Source of the DNA: Sedimentisphaerales bacterium
GTDB taxonomy: Bacteria > Planctomycetota > Phycisphaerae > Sedimentisphaerales > Anaerobacaceae
Direction: 5' to 3'
Length of the DNA: 12,238 nt
NCBI GenBank assembly: GCA_016933985.1
Contig: JAFGTU010000450.1
Coordinates: 1-12,238, forward strand
The position numbers and the translations under genes are program-made. The stretch's first letter is position 1, and each line of letters opens with the position of its first letter. Under the pieces are notes generated by a model. That model was not told the origin of the DNA. It searched no databases and saw nothing but the letters and a program-made list of their open reading frames with translations. Of this stretch, positions 6,111 to 12,238 are shown piece after piece.

Positions 6111-6845
6111 ATGAAGAAGCGTATAATTGCAGCAGCAGTAGTTCTCGTAGCCTTGACCGTTGCGTGGACGGTCTTTGCGGCCGAGGAAAGCGCGGAGAGG
6201 CCCCGCAGAGGCGGCTTCGGCAACATGTCGGCCGAGGAGAGGGCACAGATGAGGGAGAGATTCCAGAACATGTCCGAGGAGGAAAGGGCAAAATTCAGGG
6301 AGGAAATGAGGGCCCGCTTCGAGAATATGACCGAGGAAGAACGGGCCGCAATGCGTGATAGAGTCGGCGGACGCACTCGATTGAGCCGGGAAGACCAGCT
6401 CAAGGCGATTGCGACGATGGAAGAACAGCTTGCAAAGCTAAAAGCGAGCATTGAGAGCTCCTCGACACCGTCAGGCACGAATTTCCGCGATCTCTCCGAA
6501 GAAGAGAGGACTAAGCTGAGAGAGCAAATGACCAAGTCCCGCGCAGATCGCGATGCTTCGGTTCTCGCTCTCAGAGCCGAACTCGACAAGCTCAGCCCCC
6601 AACGCGCAACGCCCGAACAGATGGAAGCTCTTCGTGAGCTGCGAGCGATTAGCGAGCTGGCGGGAACGGAAAAGGCCGAGCAAACCAAGAAACGCCTCGA
6701 TGCCCTCATAGCCAAGCAGGCCGAGCAAATAATGCCGATGGGCAGCATGCGGGGAACAGGCGAGCCAGGCCAGAGACGCGGTCAGCGCAATACCGGCGGC
6801 GAAAGCACTTCAACCGGTTCTACCGCAGGGGGGGCGAATAGATAG
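6111..6845 (+). CDS. Exported charged protein with tandem NMS/T-EEER repeats
   Basis: A 244-residue protein. Residues 1-23 (MKKRIIAAAVVLVALTVAWT, then VFA) are a clear signal peptide with likely cleavage before AEES. Residues 38-84 hold three tandem units: NMSAEERAQMRERFQ, NMSEEERAKFREEMRARFE and NMTEEERAAMRDR. A diverged fourth copy is DLSEEERTKLREQM (127-140). Residues 92-205 are rich in Glu, Lys, Arg, Leu and Ala and should form long helices or coiled coil. The tail from 210 is Gly/Ser/Thr-rich and probably disordered. Such low-complexity periplasmic helical proteins are common in planctomycetes, and some resemble Spy/CpxP-like or DUF3106-like proteins. No enzyme motif is present and no function is claimed. 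An AGGAGG site lies 8 nt upstream, and a terminator follows. Confidence 0.85.
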   Translation: MKKRIIAAAVVLVALTVAWTVFAAEESAERPRRGGFGNMSAEERAQMRERFQNMSEEERAKFREEMRARFENMTEEERAAMRDRVGGRTRLSREDQLKAIATMEEQLAKLKASIESSSTPSGTNFRDLSEEERTKLREQMTKSRADRDASVLALRAELDKLSPQRATPEQMEALRELRAISELAGTEKAEQTKKRLDALIAKQAEQIMPMGSMRGTGEPGQRRGQRNTGGESTSTGSTAGGANR

Positions 6846-6911
6846 TTGCGAGGCCAAACAGGCGAGATCACGCTCACCTCAGACGCATAGCAATTACATC
6901 GAAGCTCTTTT

Positions 6912-6947
6912 CCGGGGCGACCTACACGAGATAGGCCGCCCCGGTTT
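6912..6947 (+). terminator. Rho-independent terminator
   Basis: CCGGGGCG (6912-6919) pairs with CGCCCCGG (6937-6944). The stem continues past one A-C mismatch with CCTA (6921-6924) and TAGG (6932-6935) around a CACGAGA loop, then reaches TTTCATTTC. It is a strong stem with a short T run, 66 nt after the stop of the gene at 6111. Confidence 0.75.
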
Positions 6948-7010
6948 CATTTCAAGCCCACAATACATAGTCCGCATCTTTCGCCGTCGAGGACGCATAG
7001 TGTTTGTCAT

Positions 7011-7046
7011 CTCGGCGCTCTCGGCGTGTCCTGCGGTTAATGAGAA
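7011..7046. repeat. Short interspersed repeat, copy 2 (CTCGGCG type)
   Basis: CTCGGCG occurs twice nearly in tandem (7011-7017 and 7020-7026), followed by TGTCCTGCGGTTAATGAGAA. The second part matches the reverse complement of 3512-3534 with small indels. The surrounding bases 6948-7100 hold no plausible gene. Confidence 0.5.
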
Positions 7047-7079
7047 ATATGGGCTAACGCCTTCTCGCCTCATTGACGC

Positions 7080-7099
7080 GGCATTCTCATGCCTTTTTT
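7080..7099 (+). terminator. Weak intrinsic terminator
   Basis: GGCAT-TCTC-ATGCC (7080-7093) is a 5-bp stem directly followed by six T residues (7094-7099). The stem is short, but the T tract is good. It may be a second stop for upstream transcripts, just before the possible promoter at 7104. Confidence 0.4.
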
Positions 7100-7103
7100 G
7101 GTC

Positions 7104-7133
7104 TTGCACGCAACGGCTCTGAGCAGGTATATT
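7104..7133 (+). promoter_or_regulatory. Possible promoter of the GH172 gene
   Basis: TATATT (7128-7133) is one change from the -10 consensus. It lies 18 nt after TTGCAC (7104-7109), a poor -35. The resulting leader of about 57 nt contains the ribosome site AAAGGAAAGGG, about 8 nt before the ATG at 7197. This is suggestive only. Confidence 0.35.
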
Positions 7134-7196
7134 TGCATCTGTTCATAGTACCGTTGCTGTATCTTTCAACCTTGTTGTAAAGGAAAGGGCCCTACC

Positions 7197-10100
7197 ATGA
7201 GAAGACTGCGGATTATCGAAATTGGTTTTGCGGTATGCCTGTTGTACGGCTTTGGCCTGTTTATGCCCAAAGCCGGCGCCGCCGAGTTCACATATATCGA
7301 CCTTATCAACCGCCTCACCGACATGGAGCGGTTGGCCACGCTGCCCGACCCCGGCGAGACATGCCAACAGTGGTCCAGCTACGACAGGGCGAGCAAGTAT
7401 GACGAGGCGTCCGGCAAATACGTGAACTGGTTTGCAAACGGCGACGGCGGCGGGATCATTCGCAAAGAGGGCAACGTTCAGGTCTTTGCCGAGATGACGG
7501 GGCCAGGCGTCATCTGGCGGACGTGGTCGGCACTGGCTAAGGATGGGCACGTGAAGATATATCTCGACGGCGCAGCCGAGCCTGCCGTCGATTTGCCCTT
7601 CATAGGGTACTTCAACCGCCAAAACGAGCCCTTCACCCACGAGGCCCTTGTTCACATGGCCGCGCGGGGTCAGAACTGCTACGTTCCGATTCCTTTCCAG
7701 AAGTCCTGCAAGATCACCGGCGAGGGCGACTGGGGGGCGTACTACCATTTCACGTACACGACATACCCCAAGGGGACTCGATTGCCCACGTTCAAGCGGC
7801 AATTGAGCGCTGAGGAAAAGGCGGCTCTTGACGCCGCAGGGCGGAGGTTGTCGCAGTGCGGGCCTGTGCTTCCGGTCACCGACGGGGAGAAGGTGGAGAA
7901 ACAGACGCTCTCGGCCAACGGCGGCGGGACGTGCGTTTTCTCGCTGGCCGGGCCGCGCGCTATAAAGACGATTCGGGCCCGCGTTGAGCCGGCCTTTCAG
8001 CCGGAAGACTACGAGACTTTGCGCGAATGGACGCTGCAGATTCAGTTCGACGGCGAGGATGAGCCGAGCGTATGGGCGCCTTTTGGCGACTTTTTCGGCA
8101 CCGCAGCGGGCGCCAACGCGTATCGGTCGCTGCCCAGCGGGCTTACGGAGGATGGAACGTGGTATTCGCACTGGTTCATGCCGTTCCAGCGGGCCGCGAC
8201 GGTTACGGTTGTCAACGAGGGCACTGAAAGCCGTAAGGTCAATTTCGAGATCGTTACGGTTCCGTTGTCCGGAAACCCGAAACGCTACGCGCGGTTCCAT
8301 GCCAAGTGGCACCGCGATGCGTTCCTGCCCACCGAGCCGGGGCGGGATACGCCCGAGTGCGTGGACTGGACGATGCTCAAGACTATGGGCAGGGGGCGAT
8401 TCTGCGGCGTAATGCTGCATGTCTGGAATCCCAAAGGCGGATGGTGGGGCGAGGGAGATGAGAAGTTCTTCGTCGATGGCGAGAAATTCCCCTCCACGAT
8501 CGGCACCGGCTCGGAGGACTATTTCGGCTACGCCTGGTGCAATCCCACGCTCTTTCAAAACTGCTACCACAACCAGACAATCAGCATGAACAACAAGGGC
8601 CACGTCTCGGTCAATCGCTGGCACATCACCGACAACATCCCGTTCCAGAAGTCTTTCGAGGGCGCTATCGAGAAGTACTACCCCAACAGCAAGCCGACGC
8701 TCTACGCGGCGACCGTCTATTGGTACCAGGCCGCGGGCCAGGCCGACTCATACAAACCGGCCCCGATCACAGAGCGCATCGGGTACTGGACGCCGATCCA
8801 GGTTTTTCGCATCAAGGGTGCTATCGAGGGCGAGAAGCTGAAGATCCTCTCTAAGACGGGCGGCGACCCGCAGGTTCAGGGTATGGACGGGTTCGAAGGG
8901 AGCTGGAGCGAGGACGCCCACCTCTGGTGGATAAATACCAAGCCCGGCGATACGCTTGAGCTGGCCGTGCCCGTCGAAAAGGCCGGAACTTACAGAATCA
9001 AAACCCAGCTTACAAAGGCCGTCGATTACGGCATTCACCAGCTCTACTTAGACGGAAAGAAGCTCGGCGAGCCTATCGACCTGTTCAACAACGGCGTTGT
9101 CCCGACGGGCCAGATTGACCTCGGCGTCCACAAGCTCGACAAGGGCCAACACGTCTTGAAGGTCGAGATAGTCGGGGCAAATGAGAAGGCCGTCAAGGCG
9201 TACATGTTCGGGATCGACTACATCCTCCTTGAGGAGGCTTCGCCGGATGCCGCAGCGGCATTCTATCTGCCGGAGGACCCCAGGTACACAATACTCGACT
9301 CCGCGCGGGACTCCGTGCGGTTTGCGGAGGGCACCCTCGTCCCTTTTGACGGACGCCTGGCCTGCAAATCCAGCTTTGTGGACCAGGACGCCAACGTAAT
9401 GGGCTGGCACGATTTCGGCAACCTCGAAGGGCCGGGCTGGGCCGCTAACGCCGTAGGCGGGGCGTACGAGCTCTACTGCTTCGCAAAATACGCCGCAGAT
9501 GAGCGGCTTGCCGAAAAGGCGGTGAAATTGCTCGACCACGTCTTAGAAGACGGCTTTATCGACTACGAGACGGGGTTTATAACCGGCTACCGCCTGACGA
9601 CCGACAACACCTTTTGCCTTAACTACCAGCATAAGAGCAACTGGTTCTGCCCCGGCTCGATGGCCAAGATTGGCTATCAACTGCTGATTTTCAGTGATCT
9701 GCTGGAAGGGCCGCGCAGGGAGAAGATGCGGCAGGCTGCGCTGAAAAACGCGCGGTGGATCGAGAAGAACATCAAACCGACGTCCAACGGGTGGTTCCCG
9801 CGGCGCTGCCTGCCGTCCGGTGAGCACCACCCGAATAATGCCTACGGCGACCGCGACATACTCTTCGAGGGCAGCGCGGACGGGCTGTTTATCATCCAGC
9901 TTATGACCGAGCTGACCAAAAAGGGACTGGCCGACTATACGGGCGAGATTAAGAAGCGCATCAAGGTCTTTATCGACGCCGGCGGGATCTTCGGCTCGAT
10001 CAACCACGACACCTACGACCACCACGAGAACGTTGCTTACTCCGTAGCATTTCGAGTCCTCCGGCAGGCGGTCCAACTGCTCAACGACAAGGAGATCGAG

Positions 10101-10544
10101 AAATTCGCATACGAGAATTGCCTTGCGGGGCTCGACCAGTTCAAGATGACCGAAGACAGGAACGGCGTTCGGACAAAAGGCATGCTCTGGATGGAAAAGA
10201 GCTGGGATACTTCTTATCTCTGGGAGAACGCTGAGGCCGCTCTGGCATATTTCGAGGCGTACAGCGACACCAAGAACGAGCAGTTCCTCAACGACGGCCT
10301 CACAATCCTCCGGGCGGCGGCAAAGCACCACCACGGCGACAAAGGATTCCTCACAGAGGGCGTCGATTGGAACAACCACGTAGGCAAGCAGCACCACTTC
10401 GGCGAAGCGGAATTCGGCGACATAAAATACACCGAGCCGCTCCTGAACAACCTCCACATAGTAGAACCGACCCTGCTCGTGCTGAACCTGCAGTCCGCAA
10501 CGACGGCACAGCGCAAGGCCAAAACGGCAAGTGGAGACAGGTGA
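7197..10544 (+). CDS. Secreted multidomain glycoside hydrolase: GH172 (DUF2961), jelly-roll module and alpha-toroid-like C-terminal half
   Basis: 1115 residues with an N-terminal signal peptide (MRRLRII, hydrophobic to about residue 28, likely cut after AGA). Residues about 30-545 are a DUF2961/GH172 domain, with FANGDGGGIIR, MTGPGVIWRTWSA (100-112), WWGEGDEKFFVDGEKFPST (416-434) and GTGSEDYFGYAW (436-447). Glu419 and Glu440 are 21 residues apart, the same spacing I recall for the two catalytic glutamates of characterised GH172 enzymes, so the active site looks intact. GH172 members act on D-arabinofuranosyl or D-fructofuranosyl linkages. Residues about 566-680 (WWINTKPGDTLEL ... YMFGIDYILLEE) are a beta-sandwich that often follows this domain. 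Residues about 695-1095 are alpha-helical with regularly spaced Trp/Asp/His/Glu (MGWHDFGNLEGPGW, LNYQHKSNWFCPGS, NHDTYDHHENVAYS, MEKSWDTSYLWENAE). They look like an (alpha/alpha)-barrel, possibly a second glycosidase or lyase domain. Ribosome site AAAGG precedes the ATG. Confidence 0.92.
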   Translation: MRRLRIIEIGFAVCLLYGFGLFMPKAGAAEFTYIDLINRLTDMERLATLPDPGETCQQWSSYDRASKYDEASGKYVNWFANGDGGGIIRKEGNVQVFAEMTGPGVIWRTWSALAKDGHVKIYLDGAAEPAVDLPFIGYFNRQNEPFTHEALVHMAARGQNCYVPIPFQKSCKITGEGDWGAYYHFTYTTYPKGTRLPTFKRQLSAEEKAALDAAGRRLSQCGPVLPVTDGEKVEKQTLSANGGGTCVFSLAGPRAIKTIRARVEPAFQPEDYETLREWTLQIQFDGEDEPSVWAPFGDFFGTAAGANAYRSLPSGLTEDGTWYSHWFMPFQRAATVTVVNEGTESRKVNFEIVTVPLSGNPKRYARFHAKWHRDAFLPTEPGRDTPECVDWTMLKTMGRGRFCGVMLHVWNPKGGWWGEGDEKFFVDGEKFPSTIGTGSEDYFGYAWCNPTLFQNCYHNQTISMNNKGHVSVNRWHITDNIPFQKSFEGAIEKYYPNSKPTLYAATVYWYQAAGQADSYKPAPITERIGYWTPIQVFRIKGAIEGEKLKILSKTGGDPQVQGMDGFEGSWSEDAHLWWINTKPGDTLELAVPVEKAGTYRIKTQLTKAVDYGIHQLYLDGKKLGEPIDLFNNGVVPTGQIDLGVHKLDKGQHVLKVEIVGANEKAVKAYMFGIDYILLEEASPDAAAAFYLPEDPRYTILDSARDSVRFAEGTLVPFDGRLACKSSFVDQDANVMGWHDFGNLEGPGWAANAVGGAYELYCFAKYAADERLAEKAVKLLDHVLEDGFIDYETGFITGYRLTTDNTFCLNYQHKSNWFCPGSMAKIGYQLLIFSDLLEGPRREKMRQAALKNARWIEKNIKPTSNGWFPRRCLPSGEHHPNNAYGDRDILFEGSADGLFIIQLMTELTKKGLADYTGEIKKRIKVFIDAGGIFGSINHDTYDHHENVAYSVAFRVLRQAVQLLNDKEIEKFAYENCLAGLDQFKMTEDRNGVRTKGMLWMEKSWDTSYLWENAEAALAYFEAYSDTKNEQFLNDGLTILRAAAKHHHGDKGFLTEGVDWNNHVGKQHHFGEAEFGDIKYTEPLLNNLHIVEPTLLVLNLQSATTAQRKAKTASGDR

Positions 10545-10558
10545 CTATCTCTATCGTA

Positions 10559-11335
10559 TCAGAGTGTTCTGCGTCTTCGCAGCCAGCCGACGAGGCCGGC
10601 GCCGATGCCGCCCAATAGAATAGCGCCGGGAGCGGGGATGACCTGTGGGTAGCCCGCCGCCCAGAGGATGCTCTGCTGCGTAACTTCAAGCCCCGTCGCG
10701 TTCTCGTTGTCATACGCACTCAAATGGCCGTAGAACGGGGTAATAACGGCCCGCAGAGTGTCGTGTACCACCAGGGCAGCGCCGGCCGGGCCGGTTGCGA
10801 GCGTCGTCGTGTTGACTCCGGGGTCATGTATCAAGGACATGTACGTATATCCGAGGTTCTGTACGCCGAGTGACAAGTTGGAAGTTATGAAGTGAGAGTT
10901 GTCGAGCACATTCAAGTTGGTTGGAGTTTGCCAATCAAGGCTGCCGCCGCCGGCAAGTCCTAACGCGCTCGCCGTGCTTTCTGCACCGTATCCACGAAAG
11001 AACACGACACCTACAGTTCCGGCGTTCACAGTAGCAACCAAATGTGAGATGTCGCCGGGGTTCTGGCTTCTGTATTCGAATGCTACAACGTCATACGGTG
11101 AGTAATCAAACGCCGCCCCCCAGGTACTCGCGGAAGAGACTGTTACCGTATGGCCCAAGCCGGTAAGCCGTGGTATTACATTGGGCGTGGTCCCGAAATT
11201 GTCGGCCAGGAGTATGCTCACTCCTGCCCTTGTCTGCCGGGCGGCGCCAAGCACCACTGCCAGCACTGCTATGACACTTATGGCCCGCCTTGTGAACGAG
11301 GCCATCGAATCTTTAGGTTTTCTGTACGTCCACAC
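10559..11335 (-). CDS. PEP-CTERM (IPAPGA variant) surface protein with glutamine-amidotransferase-like fold
   Basis: A secreted protein of about 258 residues. The GTG at 11335 is preferred because AGGAGGAG sits 6 nt upstream. The ATG at 11305 (MASFTRRAIS) lacks a ribosome site but also leaves a full signal peptide. An ATG at 11371 precedes the ribosome site and is rejected. The hydrophobic core VIAVLAVVLGAA is followed by a likely cut after RQTRA. The mature part begins VSILLADNFGTTPNVIPRL, with DVVAFEYRSQ, a glycine turn FFRGYGAE, SHFITSNLSLG and QQSILWAAGY near the end. This order is that of ThuA-like or class I amidotransferase-like domains, without a recognisable Cys-His-Glu triad. The C-terminus is IPAPGAILLG, a hydrophobic stretch and WLRRRRTL, the exosortase sorting signal in its planctomycete form. 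No exosortase gene is in the window. It is convergent with the GH172 gene, with 14 nt between stops. Confidence 0.86.
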   Translation of the reverse strand: MWTYRKPKDSMASFTRRAISVIAVLAVVLGAARQTRAGVSILLADNFGTTPNVIPRLTGLGHTVTVSSASTWGAAFDYSPYDVVAFEYRSQNPGDISHLVATVNAGTVGVVFFRGYGAESTASALGLAGGGSLDWQTPTNLNVLDNSHFITSNLSLGVQNLGYTYMSLIHDPGVNTTTLATGPAGAALVVHDTLRAVITPFYGHLSAYDNENATGLEVTQQSILWAAGYPQVIPAPGAILLGGIGAGLVGWLRRRRTL

Positions 11336-11434
11336 AACACTCCTCCTATAAAAAACAGTCCAACCCACCATGCCGAGACGTCGCCCCGACAGCCAGATGC
11401 GAACACGCCACGCTGGTTCAGCAATGTATATTTT

Positions 11435-11464
11435 ATTTTACCAGAGTGGCAATCTCTGTGTCAA
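11435..11464 (-). promoter_or_regulatory. Promoter of the PEP-CTERM gene with palindromic spacer
   Basis: Read on the minus strand, a perfect TTGACA (11459-11464) is followed after 18 nt by TAAAAT (11435-11440). The spacer contains the inverted repeat CAGAG-ATTGCCA-CTCTG (11442-11458), a possible operator that a repressor could use to block the polymerase. The leader to the GTG would be about 90 nt. No -24/-12 sigma-54 pattern was seen here. Confidence 0.65.
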
Positions 11465-11903
11465 GCGAATTATCGTGAAAACCACAAGATTTACAGTGGG
11501 CCAAAGGTTTGGCTCCCATTGGTCCAATTCTATGGGTGTTTGGCGCTTGCTTTTTTCATTGTCATTGGTAGAATGCTTTGTGCCGGGGCAGTTGAGTACT
11601 GGTCCAAGTGCCGGGTACGAGGCTGGAAAAACCTGGGGCGTCAGGACATAGCCTTCAAAAGGCTCAGTAATCCGGAGACTCCGGAGCGCCTGCCTCCTTG
11701 TGCCTTCTGCTCCGGCATCTTTGAAAGGCGTAATGTCATGGATGGCAAAGTGAGTTTGCCGTTGGCAGCCCTCAGGCAGGTAACGGGCGATATTCCCTGG
11801 TCGGCGCTATTTGAGTTTGCTGCGGCAGCGGCAGGAGATACAAAAAGTGCTGTGGCGCCTTGAAAAAGGCCGACGTCGATTCCTGATTATGAAGGAGCGC
11901 ATA
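11465..11903 (+). other. Intergenic stretch upstream of the GH116 gene; possible promoter and hairpins
   Basis: No convincing gene is seen. TTGCTT (11547-11552) and TAGAAT (11569-11574), 16 nt apart, could be a promoter on the + strand. Downstream stems are AGCCTT-CAA-AAGGCT (11650-11664) and TCCGG-AGACT-CCGGA (11671-11685), which suggests a folded leader of more than 300 nt. An open frame crosses to 11863, but its upstream half lies antisense to the PEP-CTERM gene, and its tail has no recognisable domain. AAGGAG at 11892-11897 is the ribosome site of the next gene. Confidence 0.4.
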
Positions 11904-12238
11904 ATGAGAAGTTACCGAGCATTCGTTATTATCGTGGCCTATTTGGCCTGTTGTGCCTTTATCACCATTTACTCATGGGCTGCGAAGGTGAGTCTCCGGC
12001 CCGGGCACGTAATTCCGCTGGAGAAGGGGCCTTCGCGTGCAGAGGTTAAGCGGATGTTCAGTCGCGGCGAGCCGGACGTCTGGACAGGTAAAGACCTCGA
12101 AACTATCGGCATGCCCGTCGGCGGAATCGCAACCGGCCAACTCTACCTGCGAGGCGACGGCACGCTGGCCCTCTGGCACATATTCAATAAGCATATCTTC
12201 AGCGGCTACGGCGCCGACAACTACCGCACATACAGGCC
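11904..12238 (+). CDS. Secreted GH116 (GBA2-type) glycosidase, N-terminal part (cut by right edge)
   Basis: 111 complete codons are visible before the window ends. The ATG at 11904 has AAGGAG 6 nt upstream. Residues 1-27 (MRSYRAFVIIVAYLACCAFI, then TIYSWAA) form a signal peptide. The two cysteines do not make a good lipobox. The segment WTGKDLETIGMPVGGIATGQ (60-79), followed by LYLRGDGTLALWHIFN (80-95), is the hallmark N-terminal strand set of family GH116, whose members include bacterial beta-glucosidases or xylosidases and the human bile-acid beta-glucosidase GBA2. The catalytic residues lie in the C-terminal barrel, beyond the window, so activity cannot be judged. Its position beside a GH172 protein suggests a shared polysaccharide target. 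Confidence 0.85.
   Translation, partial: MRSYRAFVIIVAYLACCAFITIYSWAAKVSLRPGHVIPLEKGPSRAEVKRMFSRGEPDVWTGKDLETIGMPVGGIATGQLYLRGDGTLALWHIFNKHIFSGYGADNYRTYR

Noticed and set aside
7143..8624. 493-residue open frame on the minus strand
   Set aside because: It lies antisense to the GH172 gene, with no recognisable domain. High GC in third positions of the real gene creates such shadows.
9543..10457. 304-residue open frame on the minus strand
   Set aside because: Antisense shadow of the C-terminal half of the GH172 protein; no ribosome site or domain was seen.
11150..11863. 237-residue open frame on the plus strand
   Set aside because: Its first part is antisense to the PEP-CTERM gene and its promoter. 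The tail after about 11570 reads like protein in places but shows no domain, so a degraded gene cannot be excluded or supported.
11915..11960. Lipoprotein signal in the GH116 protein (cysteines in LACC)
   Set aside because: The residues before each cysteine do not fit a lipobox, and a hydrophobic stretch continues to an ordinary signal peptidase site at SWAA.

Overview
The window looks like chromosome from a planctomycete, probably the anaerobic Phycisphaerae/Sedimentisphaerales type. This is inferred from four things seen together: a secreted protein with the IPAPGA-type PEP-CTERM tail, a DUF2961 (GH172) glycosidase near a GH116 glycosidase, an exported sulfatase-modifying-factor-like protein, and long spacers holding degenerate interspersed repeats. 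No rRNA, tRNA, CRISPR array, transposase or phage gene was seen.

Region 1 (1-3504, + strand) is the end of a tryptophan operon: trpD (cut by the left edge), trpF, trpB and trpA. The four enzymes cover anthranilate to tryptophan except the indole-glycerol-phosphate synthase step (trpC), which is not in the window. trpF and trpB are almost touching (2 nt). trpB and trpA are separated by about 170 nt of AT-rich, hairpin-forming repeat.

Region 2 (3505-6110) is mostly non-coding. It holds two inverted copies of a 'TGTCATTCCGAGC'-type repeat, a long structured leader with a C8 tract in its promoter, an exported FGE-sulfatase-fold protein (4124-5260) with a good terminator, one doubtful small minus-strand gene, and a compact candidate structured RNA (about 5823-5926) with its own promoter and terminator. 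The leader at 3890 and the candidate RNA share the motif TTGCCGRCACGGAGG near their predicted 5' ends.

Region 3 (6111-7196) holds an exported, highly charged protein with tandem N-M-S/T-E-E-E-R repeats and its terminator. A leader follows, with another interspersed repeat, a weak terminator and a possible promoter.

Region 4 (7197-12238) is a carbohydrate-degradation locus. A 1115-residue secreted protein joins a GH172 catalytic domain, a jelly-roll module and a C-terminal alpha/alpha-toroid-like half. It is convergent, with a 14-nt gap, to a PEP-CTERM protein with a glutamine-amidotransferase-like fold, which has a strong promoter whose spacer is palindromic. At the right edge, on the + strand, begins a secreted GH116 (GBA2-type) glycosidase. 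The likely theme is secretion and surface display of enzymes for a complex glycan; the substrate cannot be read from sequence alone.
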